DNA of 64,000 nt, taken from positions 124,001 to 188,000 of the forward strand of contig NZ_JAEFCB010000009.1 in assembly GCF_016405905.1 (NCBI RefSeq), in the 5' to 3' direction. The notes under the pieces are model-generated. The model saw only the letters and a program-made list of their open reading frames with translations. It had not been told where the DNA came from and searched no databases. A program made the translations under genes and the position numbers. The first letter of the stretch is position 1. Each line of letters begins with the position of its first letter. Source of the stretch: Variovorax sp. IB41. GTDB lineage: Bacteria; Pseudomonadota; Gammaproteobacteria; Burkholderiales; Burkholderiaceae_C. Below, piece after piece: positions 52,669-62,026 of the stretch.

Positions 52669-53001
52669 ATGGATCCCGTTTCCCACACAGTCATCAACCT
52701 GATCATCTTTGTGCTGGCCATCTACGTGGGCTACCACGTGGTCTGGACCGTCACGCCCGCGCTGCACACGCCGCTGATGGCCGTGACCAACGCGATCTCG
52801 GCGATCGTGATCGTGGGCGCCATGCTGGCGGCCGCGCTCACCACCACGCCGCTGGGCAAGACCATGGGCGTGCTCGCGGTGGCCCTGGCCGCGGTGAATG
52901 TCTTCGGCGGCTTCCTGGTCACGCGGCGGATGCTGGAGATGTTCAAGAAGAAAGAAAAGAAAGCAGCCGCACCCAAGGCTGAAGAGGGAGCTTCCAAGTG
53001 A
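52669..53001 (+). CDS. pntAB: NAD(P) transhydrogenase subunit alpha, part 2 (PntAB)
   Basis: 110 residues from the ATG at 52669 with CCGAGGAGAA upstream. Three membrane helices (about 10-30, 38-58, 65-85) correspond to the small membrane part of domain II. The C-terminal tail is Lys/Ala rich. It is 42 bp after pntAA, and its stop overlaps the pntB GTG start. Confidence 0.95.
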   Translation: MDPVSHTVINLIIFVLAIYVGYHVVWTVTPALHTPLMAVTNAISAIVIVGAMLAAALTTTPLGKTMGVLAVALAAVNVFGGFLVTRRMLEMFKKKEKKAAAPKAEEGASK

Positions 53002-54497
53002 GCATGAACCTCGTCACGCTGCTGTACCTGGTTGCCAGCGTCTGCTTCATCCAGGCCCTGAAGGGCCTCTCGCATCCCACCACCTCGATCCGCGGCAACG
53101 TCTTCGGCATGACCGGCATGGCCATCGCCGTGCTCACGACCATCGCGCTGATCCACGGACAGGCGCGCTCGCTCAACGTCGACTTCGGCACCGGCATCGT
53201 CTACGTGCTCGCGGCCGTGGTGGTCGGCGGGGGCCTGGGTGCCTTCATGGCCAACAAGGTCGAGATGACCAAGATGCCCGAGCTGGTCGCCTTCATGCAC
53301 AGCATGATCGGCCTGGCCGCGGTCTTCATCGGCGTGGCCGCGGTGGCCGAGCCTTGGGCCTTCGGCATCACGGCCGCGCCCGTGGCCGCACTCATCGGCG
53401 CCAACACGCCCGATGGCGCCGTCATCCTGGACGGCTTCGTGCGCTACGCCATTCCCGCAGGCAACCGGCTCGAACTGTTCCTGGGCGCGGCCATCGGTGC
53501 CATCACCTTCAGCGGCTCGGTCATCGCCTTCGGCAAGCTCTCGGGCAAGTACAAGTTCCGCCTGTTCCAGGGCGCGCCGGTGCAGTTCTCGGGCCAGCAC
53601 ATGCTGAACCTCGTGCTGGGTCTCCTGACCGTCGCGCTGGGCCTGGTGTTCGTCTTCACCGAGAGCTGGCCGGCCTTCTTCGCGATGCTGGCGCTGGCCT
53701 TCGTGATGGGCGTGCTCATCATCATCCCGATCGGCGGGGCCGACATGCCGGTGGTGGTGTCGATGCTCAACAGCTACTCGGGCTGGGCGGCCGCGGGCAT
53801 CGGCTTCAGCCTGAACAACGCGATGCTGATCGTGGCCGGTTCGCTGGTGGGCTCCTCGGGCGCGATCCTCTCGTACATCATGTGCAAGGCGATGAATCGC
53901 TCGTTCTTCAACGTGATCCTGGGCGGCTTCGGCGGCGAGGCGGCCACCACCGGCGGCGCAGCCAAGGAACAGCGCCCGGTGAAGACCGGCAGCGCCGACG
54001 ACGCGGCCTTCGTGCTCGGCAATGCCGAGACCGTGGTGATCGTGCCAGGCTACGGCCTGGCGGTCGCGCGCGCGCAGCACGCCGTCAAGGAACTCGCGGC
54101 CAAGCTCACCGAGAAGGGCATCACCGTCAAGTACGCGATCCACCCGGTGGCCGGCCGCATGCCTGGCCACATGAACGTGCTGCTGGCCGAGGCCGAGGTG
54201 CCCTACGACCAGGTGTTCGAGATGGAAGACATCAACGGCGAGTTCGGCCAGGCCGACGTGGCGATCATCCTGGGCGCCAACGACGTGGTGAACCCGGCCG
54301 CGCACACCAAGGGCAGCCCGATCTACGGCATGCCCATTCTTGAGGCCTACAAGGCCAAGACGGTGATCGTGAACAAGCGCTCCATGGCGGCGGGCTACGC
54401 GGGCCTGGACAACGAACTCTTCTACATGGACAAGACCATGATGGTTTTTGGGGATGCGAAGAAAGTAGTGGAAGATATGGGCAAGGCCATCGAATAG
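52998..54497 (+). CDS. pntB: NAD(P) transhydrogenase subunit beta (PntB)
   Basis: 499 residues from a GTG at 52998 overlapping the pntAB stop; the ATG at 53004 is an alternative. The N-terminal half is the proton-channel membrane domain of about nine helices. The C-terminal half is the NADP(H)-binding domain III with GYGLAVARAQHAVKEL, HPVAGRMPGHMNVLLAEA and GANDVVNPAA. With PntAA and PntAB it makes the complete inner-membrane enzyme that supplies NADPH. Confidence 0.96.
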   Translation: MSMNLVTLLYLVASVCFIQALKGLSHPTTSIRGNVFGMTGMAIAVLTTIALIHGQARSLNVDFGTGIVYVLAAVVVGGGLGAFMANKVEMTKMPELVAFMHSMIGLAAVFIGVAAVAEPWAFGITAAPVAALIGANTPDGAVILDGFVRYAIPAGNRLELFLGAAIGAITFSGSVIAFGKLSGKYKFRLFQGAPVQFSGQHMLNLVLGLLTVALGLVFVFTESWPAFFAMLALAFVMGVLIIIPIGGADMPVVVSMLNSYSGWAAAGIGFSLNNAMLIVAGSLVGSSGAILSYIMCKAMNRSFFNVILGGFGGEAATTGGAAKEQRPVKTGSADDAAFVLGNAETVVIVPGYGLAVARAQHAVKELAAKLTEKGITVKYAIHPVAGRMPGHMNVLLAEAEVPYDQVFEMEDINGEFGQADVAIILGANDVVNPAAHTKGSPIYGMPILEAYKAKTVIVNKRSMAAGYAGLDNELFYMDKTMMVFGDAKKVVEDMGKAIE

Positions 54498-54510
54498 GCC
54501 GGCGATCCCG

Positions 54511-54532
54511 GGCCGCGCTGCAAGGCGCGGCC
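54511..54532 (+). terminator. Hairpin after pntB (weak terminator candidate)
   Basis: GGCCGCGC pairs with GCGCGGCC around a 6-base loop, 14 bp after the pntB stop. It lacks an adjoining T-run, so it may only stabilise the 3' end or pause polymerase. Confidence 0.4.
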
Positions 54533-54609
54533 AGATCATCGCGGCGCCATTCGAGCGCCGTTTTCGTTTCAGTTACCCGCAAGTTCCAAGACCTGGAGGA
54601 GACACATCC

Positions 54610-56289
54610 ATGACCGACCGCCCCTGGCTCAGCAGCTACCCGCAAGGCGTGCCCGCCGACATCGACGCTTCGCACTATTCCTCGCTGGTCGGGCTCATGG
54701 AAGAGAGCTTCACCAAGTACGCCGACCGCACGGCCTACAGCTTCATGGGCAAGGACGTGAGCTACGCGGAGACCGACAAGCAGAGCAAGGCGTTCGCTGC
54801 GTACCTGCAGGGCCTGGGCCTCGTGAAGGGCGACCGCGTGGCCGCGATGATGCCCAACTGCCCGCAGTACCCCATCGCGGTGGCGGCCATCCTTCGCGCG
54901 GGCCTCATCCTGGTGAATGTGAACCCGCTCTACACGCCGCGCGAACTGGAGCACCAGTTGAAGGACTCGGGCGCCAAGGCCATCGTGATCATGGAGAACT
55001 TCGGCACCACGCTGCAGCAATGCATCGCGGCCACGCCGATCAAGCACATCGTGCTCACCTCGATGGGCGACCGCCTCGGATTCCTGAAGGGCGCGCTGGT
55101 CAACTACGTGGTGCGCAACGTCAAGAAGATGGTGCCGCACTACAGCCTGCCCGGCGCCGTGCGCTTCAACGAGGCGCTGGAGAAGGGCGCGGCCCGCAAG
55201 CTGCAGGCGCCGGCCATCGGCCCCGACGACGTGGCCGTGCTGCAGTACACGGGCGGCACCACGGGCGTCTCGAAAGGCGCGGTGCTGCTGCATCGCAACG
55301 TGATCGCCAACGTGCTGCAGTCCGAGGCCTGGAACGAGCCGGTGATGGCGCAGGTGCCGGCCAACGAACAGCCCACCGGCGTGTGCGCGCTGCCGCTCTA
55401 TCACATCTTCGCGTTCACGGTCGGCATGATGCTGGGCATGCGCACGGGCGGCAAGCTGATCCTGATCCCGAATCCGCGCGACCTCGCGGGCGTGCTAAAG
55501 GAGTTGTCCAAGCACACGATCCACAGCTTCCCCGCGGTCAACACGCTCTTCAACGGCCTGGCGAACCACCCCGATTTCAACACCGTCAACTGGAAGAACC
55601 TGAAGGTCTCGGTGGGCGGCGGCATGGCGGTGCAGGCTGCGGTCGCGAAGCTCTGGCTCGAGAAAACCGGCTGCCCGATCTGCGAAGGCTACGGCCTCTC
55701 GGAGACCTCGCCCTCGGCCACCTGCAACCCCACGAACAGCAAGGCCTATACGGGCACCATCGGCGTGCCGCTTCCGAGCACCTGGCTCAAGCTGCTCGAT
55801 GACGACGGCCACGAAGTGCCGGCGGGCCAGCCTGGCGAAATCGCCATCAAGGGCCCGCAGGTGATGGCTGGCTACTGGCAGCGTCCCGACGAGACCGCCA
55901 AGGTCATGACGCCCGACGGCTACTTCAAGAGCGGCGACATCGGCGTGGTCGACGAGCGCGGCTTCTTCAAGGTGGTCGATCGCAAGAAGGACATGATCCT
56001 GGTGTCGGGCTTCAACGTGTATCCGAACGAGATCGAAGACGTCGTCGCACAGATTCCGGGCGTGCTCGAATGCGCGGCGGTGGGCGTGGTGGACGACAAG
56101 ACCGGCGAGGCCGTCAAGCTCGTGATCGTGAAGAAAGACGAGTCGCTCACCGAGGCGCAGGTGCGCGAATACTGCAGAGCAAACCTTACGGGTTACAAGC
56201 AGCCGCGAATCGTAGAGTTTCGTACGGACCTGCCGAAAACACCGGTCGGAAAAATCCTCCGACGCGAATTGCGCGACGCCAAGAAGTAA
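54610..56289 (+). CDS. fadD: Long-chain fatty acid-CoA ligase (FadD-like)
   Basis: 559 residues from the ATG at 54610 with GGAGGAGA upstream. Adenylate-forming motifs are present: YTGGTTGVSKGA (P-loop), EGYGLSETSP and the C-terminal SGDIGVVDERGFFKVVDRKKDMI hinge with the catalytic Lys in KTPVGKILRREL. It opens with the PWLSSYPQGVPADID stretch common to FadD proteins. It activates fatty acids to acyl-CoA with ATP for beta-oxidation. It lies alone between pntB and the dpp operon. Confidence 0.92.
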   Translation: MTDRPWLSSYPQGVPADIDASHYSSLVGLMEESFTKYADRTAYSFMGKDVSYAETDKQSKAFAAYLQGLGLVKGDRVAAMMPNCPQYPIAVAAILRAGLILVNVNPLYTPRELEHQLKDSGAKAIVIMENFGTTLQQCIAATPIKHIVLTSMGDRLGFLKGALVNYVVRNVKKMVPHYSLPGAVRFNEALEKGAARKLQAPAIGPDDVAVLQYTGGTTGVSKGAVLLHRNVIANVLQSEAWNEPVMAQVPANEQPTGVCALPLYHIFAFTVGMMLGMRTGGKLILIPNPRDLAGVLKELSKHTIHSFPAVNTLFNGLANHPDFNTVNWKNLKVSVGGGMAVQAAVAKLWLEKTGCPICEGYGLSETSPSATCNPTNSKAYTGTIGVPLPSTWLKLLDDDGHEVPAGQPGEIAIKGPQVMAGYWQRPDETAKVMTPDGYFKSGDIGVVDERGFFKVVDRKKDMILVSGFNVYPNEIEDVVAQIPGVLECAAVGVVDDKTGEAVKLVIVKKDESLTEAQVREYCRANLTGYKQPRIVEFRTDLPKTPVGKILRRELRDAKK

Positions 56290-56340
56290 GGGTTCGGCCC
56301 GGGTAGGGCCGCGGCATCGATCTTGCATATTCGCGGGTCG

Positions 56341-57345
56341 ATGTTTAAGTTCATTTGCGTTCGTTTAAGTTTGCTCGTGCCGACCTTCATCGGCATGACG
56401 CTGCTGGCCTTCTTCCTCATCCGGCTGGTGCCGGGCGACCCCATTGAAACCATGGCCGGCGAGCGCGGGATCGATCCTGCGCGCCATGCCGAACTGCGCA
56501 CCGCCTACGGCTTCGACAAGCCGATCCTCGTGCAGTACGGCATCTACATCGGCCGCGTGCTGCATGGCGATCTCGGCAAGTCGATCATCACGCAGGACAA
56601 GGTGATGAGCGAGTTCCTCGCGCTCTTCCCGGCCACGGTCGAGCTCGGCGTGTGCGCGATTCTTTTCGCGCTCTTGCTCGGCCTGCCCGCCGGCATCCTC
56701 GCGGCCGTGCGGCGCAACTCCATCTTCGACCACGGCGTGATGGCCACCTCGCTCACCGGCTACTCGATGCCGATCTTCTGGTGGGGCTTGCTGCTGATCC
56801 TGTTCTTCTCGGTGCAGCTCGGATGGACGCCCGTTTCCGGGCGCATCGCGGTGCAGTACTTCATCGAGCCCGAGACCGGCTTCCTCTTGATCGACTCGCT
56901 GCGCGCCGGCGACACCGATGCCTTCTGGTCGGCGCTGCACCACCTGATTCTTCCGGCCATCGTGCTGGGCACCGTGCCGCTCGCGGTGATCGCGCGCATG
57001 ACGCGCTCGGCCATGCTCGAGGTGCTCGGCGAGGACTACATCCGCACAGCGCGAGCCAAGGGGCTGTCGCGCTTTCGCGTAGTGGGCCTGCACGCATTGC
57101 GCAATGCGCTGATCCCGGTCGTCACGGTCATCGGGCTGCAGGTGGGCGTGCTCTTCACCGGCGCGATCCTCACCGAGACGATCTTCTCCTGGCCCGGTGT
57201 CGGCAAGTGGCTCATCGAGGCCATCGGCCGGCGCGACTACCCGGTGCTGCAGGGCGGCATGCTGCTGCTGGGCGGCATCGTGATGCTGGTGAATCTCCTG
57301 GTCGACGTTGCCTACGGCGTCATCAATCCCCGTATCCGACGCTGA
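56341..57345 (+). CDS. dppB: Dipeptide ABC transporter permease DppB
   Basis: 334 residues from the ATG at 56341; a TTG at 56323 is an alternative start. About six membrane helices, with the BPD_transp_1 coupling loop EDYIRTARAKGLSRFRV. The N-terminal GDPIETMAGERG is typical of DppB/OppB. It is the first gene of a five-gene peptide importer operon and overlaps dppC by one base (TGATG). Confidence 0.92.
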   Translation: MFKFICVRLSLLVPTFIGMTLLAFFLIRLVPGDPIETMAGERGIDPARHAELRTAYGFDKPILVQYGIYIGRVLHGDLGKSIITQDKVMSEFLALFPATVELGVCAILFALLLGLPAGILAAVRRNSIFDHGVMATSLTGYSMPIFWWGLLLILFFSVQLGWTPVSGRIAVQYFIEPETGFLLIDSLRAGDTDAFWSALHHLILPAIVLGTVPLAVIARMTRSAMLEVLGEDYIRTARAKGLSRFRVVGLHALRNALIPVVTVIGLQVGVLFTGAILTETIFSWPGVGKWLIEAIGRRDYPVLQGGMLLLGGIVMLVNLLVDVAYGVINPRIRR

Positions 57346-58259
57346 TGATGAACACGACCTCAACTCCCATCATTCCGACGACCGGCGCGGGCGCCGCGCC
57401 GCCCGGCCCCTGGCGCGAGTTCTGGACCGCGTTCTCGGCGAATCGCGGCGCGGTCATCGGGCTCGTGACCATCGTCGTGCTGCTGCTCGTCGCGCTCCTC
57501 GCGCCGTGGATCGCACCGCACGCGCCCAACGAAACCAACAGCGCCGTTTTCCTGCAGCCGCCCGCATGGCAGCAGGGCGGAACGTGGCGCTACCTGCTGG
57601 GCACCGACGCCATCGGGCGCGACATCCTGTCGCGCCTCATGTACGGCGCGCGGCTTTCGCTGTCGATCGGCGTGGCCGTGGTGGCGCTGTCGGTCGTGGC
57701 GGGCGTGGTGCTCGGCCTCATCGCGGGATTTTTCCGCGGCGTGCTCGAGATCGCGATCATGCGGCTCATGGACATCGTGCTCACGCTGCCGAGCCTCTTG
57801 CTCGCCATCGTGATCGTCGCGATCCTCGGCCCGGGGCTCGTCAACGCAATGCTCGCGGTGGCCATCGTGGTGCTGCCGCATTACGTGCGTATCACGCGCG
57901 CGGCCGTCATCGCCGAGGTCTCGCGCGACTACGTGACCGCGGCCCGCGTGAGCGGCGCCGGCACGTTGCGCCTGATGTTCCGCGAGGTGCTGCCCAACTG
58001 CGCAGCGCCGCTGATCGTGCAGGCCTCGCTCGGCATTTCCACCGCCATCCTCGATGCGGCCGCGCTCGGGTTCCTGGGCCTCGGCGCGCAGCCACCGTCG
58101 CCCGAGTGGGGAACGATGCTGGCCGATGCGCGCGAGTTCGTGCTGCGCGCGTGGTGGGTCGTGACCTTCCCGGGTCTGGCGATCCTCGCGGCGGTGCTGG
58201 CTTTCAATTTGCTGGGCGACGGCTTGCGCGATGCGCTCGACCCGAAGCTCAAGCGCTGA
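57345..58259 (+). CDS. dppC: Dipeptide ABC transporter permease DppC
   Basis: 304 residues from the ATG at 57345 (57348 is a second ATG). Six membrane helices, the DppC/OppC signature LLGTDAIGRDILSRLMYGAR, and the coupling segment SRDYVTAARVSGAGTLRL. The C-terminal ALGFLGLGAQPPSPEWG is a family hallmark. Pairs with DppB to form the inner-membrane pore. Confidence 0.94.
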   Translation: MMNTTSTPIIPTTGAGAAPPGPWREFWTAFSANRGAVIGLVTIVVLLLVALLAPWIAPHAPNETNSAVFLQPPAWQQGGTWRYLLGTDAIGRDILSRLMYGARLSLSIGVAVVALSVVAGVVLGLIAGFFRGVLEIAIMRLMDIVLTLPSLLLAIVIVAILGPGLVNAMLAVAIVVLPHYVRITRAAVIAEVSRDYVTAARVSGAGTLRLMFREVLPNCAAPLIVQASLGISTAILDAAALGFLGLGAQPPSPEWGTMLADAREFVLRAWWVVTFPGLAILAAVLAFNLLGDGLRDALDPKLKR

Positions 58260-58281
58260 TTCAACGCAAAGGAGAGAAACG

Positions 58282-59310
58282 ATGCCTTTGCTGGACATCA
58301 AAGATCTGCACGTCGAATTTCCCACGCAGGGCGGCGTGCTGCACGCCGTCGACGGTGTGAGCCTCACGCTCGAAGAGGGCGAAGTGCTCGGCATCGTCGG
58401 CGAATCGGGCTCGGGCAAGAGCGTCACGATGATGGCGCTCATGGGCCTCGTCGGCTTTCCGGGCCGCGTGCGCGCGGACCACATGCGCTTCGCGGGGAAA
58501 GACCTGCTCGGCATTTCGGACAAGGCGCGCCGCTCGCTGGTCGGCAAGGAGGTCGCGATGATCTTCCAGGAGCCGACCACCAGCCTGAACCCCTGCTTCA
58601 CCATCGGCTTCCAGCTGATGGAGGTGCTGCGTCTGCATCTGAACCTGGACAAGCGCACCGCGAAGAAACGCGCGACCGAGCTGCTGGAGCAGGTGGGCAT
58701 TCCCGCCGCATCGTCGCGCCTCGCAAGCTATCCGCACCAGCTCTCGGGCGGCATGAACCAGCGCGTGATGATCGCGATGGCCATCGCCTGCAACCCGCGC
58801 CTTTTGATCGCCGACGAGCCGACCACCGCGCTGGACGTGACCATCCAGGCACAGATCCTGGACCTGCTGCGCGACCTGCAGAAGGAGCGCGGCATGGCGC
58901 TGGTGCTCATCACGCACAACATGGGCGTGGTGAGCGAGATGGCGCAGCGCATCGCCGTGATGTACGCGGGCCAGGTGATGGAGCACCAGCGCGTCGACCG
59001 GCTCTTCGCATCGCCGCAGCACCCGTACACCGAGGCCTTGCTCGCGGCATTGCCTGAACGCGCCGCGCCTGAAGGGCGGCTTGCCACCATCAGCGGCGTG
59101 GTGCCCGGCGTGCACGACCGGCCCTCGGGCTGCCTGTTCGCGCCGCGCTGCAGCTACGTCACCACGCGCGCCTGCAACGTGCGCCCCGCATTGCGCGAGT
59201 GGCAGGGCGCGGAGGTGCGCTGCCACTATCCGCTCGGCGAGCCGGGCCGCATCGTGGCCATCGAGCAGGACCGGCCGCAGCAGGTGCCCGCGGCGGAGGC
59301 GCTGCAATGA
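58282..59310 (+). CDS. dppD: Dipeptide ABC transporter ATP-binding protein DppD
   Basis: 342 residues from the ATG at 58282 with AAAGGAGAG upstream. Walker A GESGSGKSV, signature LSGGMNQR, Walker B LLIADEPTTALD. The C-terminal oligopeptide-transporter extension has the cysteine-containing GCLFAPRCSY segment that in this family coordinates an iron-sulfur cluster. Overlaps dppF as ATGA. Confidence 0.94.
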   Translation: MPLLDIKDLHVEFPTQGGVLHAVDGVSLTLEEGEVLGIVGESGSGKSVTMMALMGLVGFPGRVRADHMRFAGKDLLGISDKARRSLVGKEVAMIFQEPTTSLNPCFTIGFQLMEVLRLHLNLDKRTAKKRATELLEQVGIPAASSRLASYPHQLSGGMNQRVMIAMAIACNPRLLIADEPTTALDVTIQAQILDLLRDLQKERGMALVLITHNMGVVSEMAQRIAVMYAGQVMEHQRVDRLFASPQHPYTEALLAALPERAAPEGRLATISGVVPGVHDRPSGCLFAPRCSYVTTRACNVRPALREWQGAEVRCHYPLGEPGRIVAIEQDRPQQVPAAEALQ

Positions 59311-60350
59311 ACAACGACAAGGGCGCGCCCGGCGACATCGTGGTCGAGGCCACCAACCTGCAGCGCACCTACGACGTGCGGCGCGGGCTCTTTCGCGCGC
59401 CGGCGCATCTGCGCGCGGTGGGCGACATCTCGTTCCGCCTCGAGCGCGGCCGGACGCTGGCGGTGGTCGGCGAATCGGGCTGCGGCAAATCGACGCTCGC
59501 GCGCATGGTCGCGCTGATCGAGAAGCCGACGGCGGGGCAGCTCACGCTCGTCGGCGCCGATGCGGTGAACCCGCCGGCCGAGCGCAAGCGCGAGCTGCGC
59601 CAGGCCGTGCAGCTGGTGTTCCAGAACCCCTACGGCTCGCTCAATCCGCGCAAGAAGATTTCGGCCGTGCTCGAAGATCCGCTCGCGATCAACACCACGC
59701 TGGGCAAGGCGGAGCGTGCCGCCAAGGCGCGCGAAATGCTCGCGCGCGTGGGCCTGCGCCCCGAGTACGCGAACCGCTATCCGCACATGTTCTCGGGCGG
59801 CCAGCGCCAGCGCATCGCGATCGCGCGCGCGCTCATGCTGTCGCCGCGCCTCTTGGTGGCCGACGAGCCGGTGTCGGCGCTGGACGTGTCGATCCAGGCG
59901 CAGGTGCTGAACCTCCTGGCCGACCTGCAGGCGGAGCTCGGGCTCGCGTACCTCTTCATCTCGCACGACCTGGGCGTGGTGCGCCACATCGCGCACGACG
60001 TGCTCGTGATGTACCTGGGCCACGCGGTGGAGCAGGGCCCGAAGGGGCGCATCTTCGCGCGGCCGCTGCATCCGTACACGCAGGCGCTGCTGGCCTCGAC
60101 GCCGGGGCTCAGCAGCCAGCGCATCGTGCTCAAGGGCGAGCTGCCGTCGCCGCTGAATCCGCCCACGGGCTGCGTCTTCAACACGCGCTGCCAGCACGTG
60201 CAGCAGCGCTGCCGCGAAGAACGGCCGCTGCTGCGCGCGCTCGACGAGCGGTTGGTGGCCTGCCACTACGCAGAGAAGTTTCTCGATGGCGCGCCGCCCG
60301 TGCGCGCCGATGGTCCCGTGCTCGCCGCTGCGGCGGCGGCGAATCCCTGA
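59307..60350 (+). CDS. dppF: Dipeptide ABC transporter ATP-binding protein DppF
   Basis: 347 residues from the ATG at 59307, overlapping the dppD stop. Walker A GESGCGKST, signature FSGGQRQR, Walker B LLVADEPVSALD, and the C-terminal GCVFNTRCQH extension. It is the second ATPase of the transporter and works as a heterodimer with DppD. Confidence 0.94.
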   Translation: MNNDKGAPGDIVVEATNLQRTYDVRRGLFRAPAHLRAVGDISFRLERGRTLAVVGESGCGKSTLARMVALIEKPTAGQLTLVGADAVNPPAERKRELRQAVQLVFQNPYGSLNPRKKISAVLEDPLAINTTLGKAERAAKAREMLARVGLRPEYANRYPHMFSGGQRQRIAIARALMLSPRLLVADEPVSALDVSIQAQVLNLLADLQAELGLAYLFISHDLGVVRHIAHDVLVMYLGHAVEQGPKGRIFARPLHPYTQALLASTPGLSSQRIVLKGELPSPLNPPTGCVFNTRCQHVQQRCREERPLLRALDERLVACHYAEKFLDGAPPVRADGPVLAAAAAANP

Positions 60351-60391
60351 GTTCGTTTTCCTTTTTTTCAACCGTGTCTGAAGGAGTCCTC

Positions 60392-62023
60392 ATGAAGACC
60401 CAACCCTCCGTTTCGCGCCGCTCACGACTGCTGGCGCTCCTGGCACCGACAGCGCTTGCGGCCCTTACCCTGGCCGCGGGCGCGGTGTCGGCCAAGACGC
60501 TGGTGTATTGCTCCGAAGGAAGCCCGGAGAATTTCTATCCGGGCATGAACACCACCGGCACGTCGTTCGACGTGACCACGCAGGTCTACAACACCATCGT
60601 GGAGTTCGAGCGCGGCGGCACCAAGATCACCCCGGGCCTCGCAGAAAAGTGGGACATCTCGGCCGACGGCACGGTGTACACCTTCCACCTGCGCAAGGGC
60701 GTGAAGTGGCACACCACGAGCAAGAGCTTCAAGCCCACGCGCGACTTCAACGCCGACGATTTCATCTTCATGCTCGAGCGCCAGTGGAAGGAGAGCGATC
60801 CGTTCTTCAAGGTGACGAGCCAGAACCACTCGTACTTCAACGACATGGGCATGCCCAAGCTCCTGAAGTCGGTGGACCGCATCGATGACTTCACCGTGAA
60901 GATCACGCTGAACCAGGCCGAGGCGCCGTTCCTGGCCAACCTGGCGATGCAGTACGCGGGCATCCAGTCCAAGGAATACGCGATCGCGATGCTCAAGGCC
61001 GGCACGCCCGAGAAGGTGGACCAGGACCCGATCGGCACCGGCCCCTTCTACCTCGTGCAGTACCAGAAGGACGCGATCATCCGCTTCAAGGCCTTCCCGC
61101 AGTACTGGGGCGGCAAGGCCAAGATCGACGACCTCGTGTTCGCGATCACGCCCGATGCGTCGGTGCGCTGGGCCAAGCTGCAGAAGGGCGAGTGCCACGT
61201 GATGCCGTACCCGAACCCGGCCGACCTGGACGCGATCCGCAAGGACCCGAACGTGCAGGTGCTGGAGCAGCCGGGCCTGAATGTGGGCTACCTCTCGTAC
61301 AACACGACCAAGAAGCCCTTCGACGACGTGCGCGTGCGCAAGGCCATCAACATGGCGATCAACAAGAAGGCCATCATCGATGGCGTCTACCTCACGACCG
61401 GCGTGGCCGCGAAGAACCCGATTCCACCGACCATGTGGTCCTACAACGACGCGATCAAAGACGACCCGTACGACCCCGAAGCCGCCAAGAAGCTGCTCGC
61501 GCAGGCGGGCTTCCCCGACGGCTTCTCGACCGACCTGTGGGCCATGCCGGTGCAGCGCCCGTACAACCCGAACGCCAAGCGCATCGCCGAGCTGATGCAG
61601 GCGGACCTCGCCAAGATCAACGTGAAGGCCGAAATCAAGAGCTTCGAATGGGGCGAGTACCGCAAGCGCCTGCAGGCCGGCGAGCACCAGATGGGCATGC
61701 TGGGCTGGACCGGCGACAACGGCGATCCGGACAACTTCCTCTACACGCTCCTGGGCTGCGCTTCGGCCAAGTCGGCGAGCGGCAGCAACATCTCCAAGTT
61801 CTGCTACCAGCCCTACGAAGACCTCGTGGTGAAGGCCAAGAGCACGGTCAAGCAGGCCGACCGCGATGCGCTCTACAAGAAGGCGCAGGTCATCTTCAAG
61901 GAGCAGGCGCCGTGGTTCACCATCGCGCACGCGGTGCAACTCAAACCCGTGCGCAAGGAAGTGATCGACTTCAAGCTCAGCCCCTTCGGCCGTCACACCT
62001 TCTACGGCGTGGATATCAAGTAA
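60392..62023 (+). CDS. dppA: Dipeptide ABC transporter substrate-binding protein DppA
   Basis: 543 residues from the ATG at 60392 with AAGGAG upstream. A signal peptide ends near GAVSA. The SBP_bac_5 domain opens KTLVYCSEGSPENFYPG, as in E. coli DppA, and carries the paired cysteines of this group (GECHVMPY and LLGCASA-KFCYQ region). It sits at the 3' end of the operon instead of the usual 5' position, with a 41-bp gap after dppF and its own good ribosome-binding site. Confidence 0.94.
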   Translation: MKTQPSVSRRSRLLALLAPTALAALTLAAGAVSAKTLVYCSEGSPENFYPGMNTTGTSFDVTTQVYNTIVEFERGGTKITPGLAEKWDISADGTVYTFHLRKGVKWHTTSKSFKPTRDFNADDFIFMLERQWKESDPFFKVTSQNHSYFNDMGMPKLLKSVDRIDDFTVKITLNQAEAPFLANLAMQYAGIQSKEYAIAMLKAGTPEKVDQDPIGTGPFYLVQYQKDAIIRFKAFPQYWGGKAKIDDLVFAITPDASVRWAKLQKGECHVMPYPNPADLDAIRKDPNVQVLEQPGLNVGYLSYNTTKKPFDDVRVRKAINMAINKKAIIDGVYLTTGVAAKNPIPPTMWSYNDAIKDDPYDPEAAKKLLAQAGFPDGFSTDLWAMPVQRPYNPNAKRIAELMQADLAKINVKAEIKSFEWGEYRKRLQAGEHQMGMLGWTGDNGDPDNFLYTLLGCASAKSASGSNISKFCYQPYEDLVVKAKSTVKQADRDALYKKAQVIFKEQAPWFTIAHAVQLKPVRKEVIDFKLSPFGRHTFYGVDIK

Positions 62024-62026
62024 ACG

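Noticed and set aside
56296..56310. GGCCC-GGGTA-GGGCC hairpin after the FadD-like gene as terminator
   Set aside because: Five-base stem without a T-run; too weak to call.
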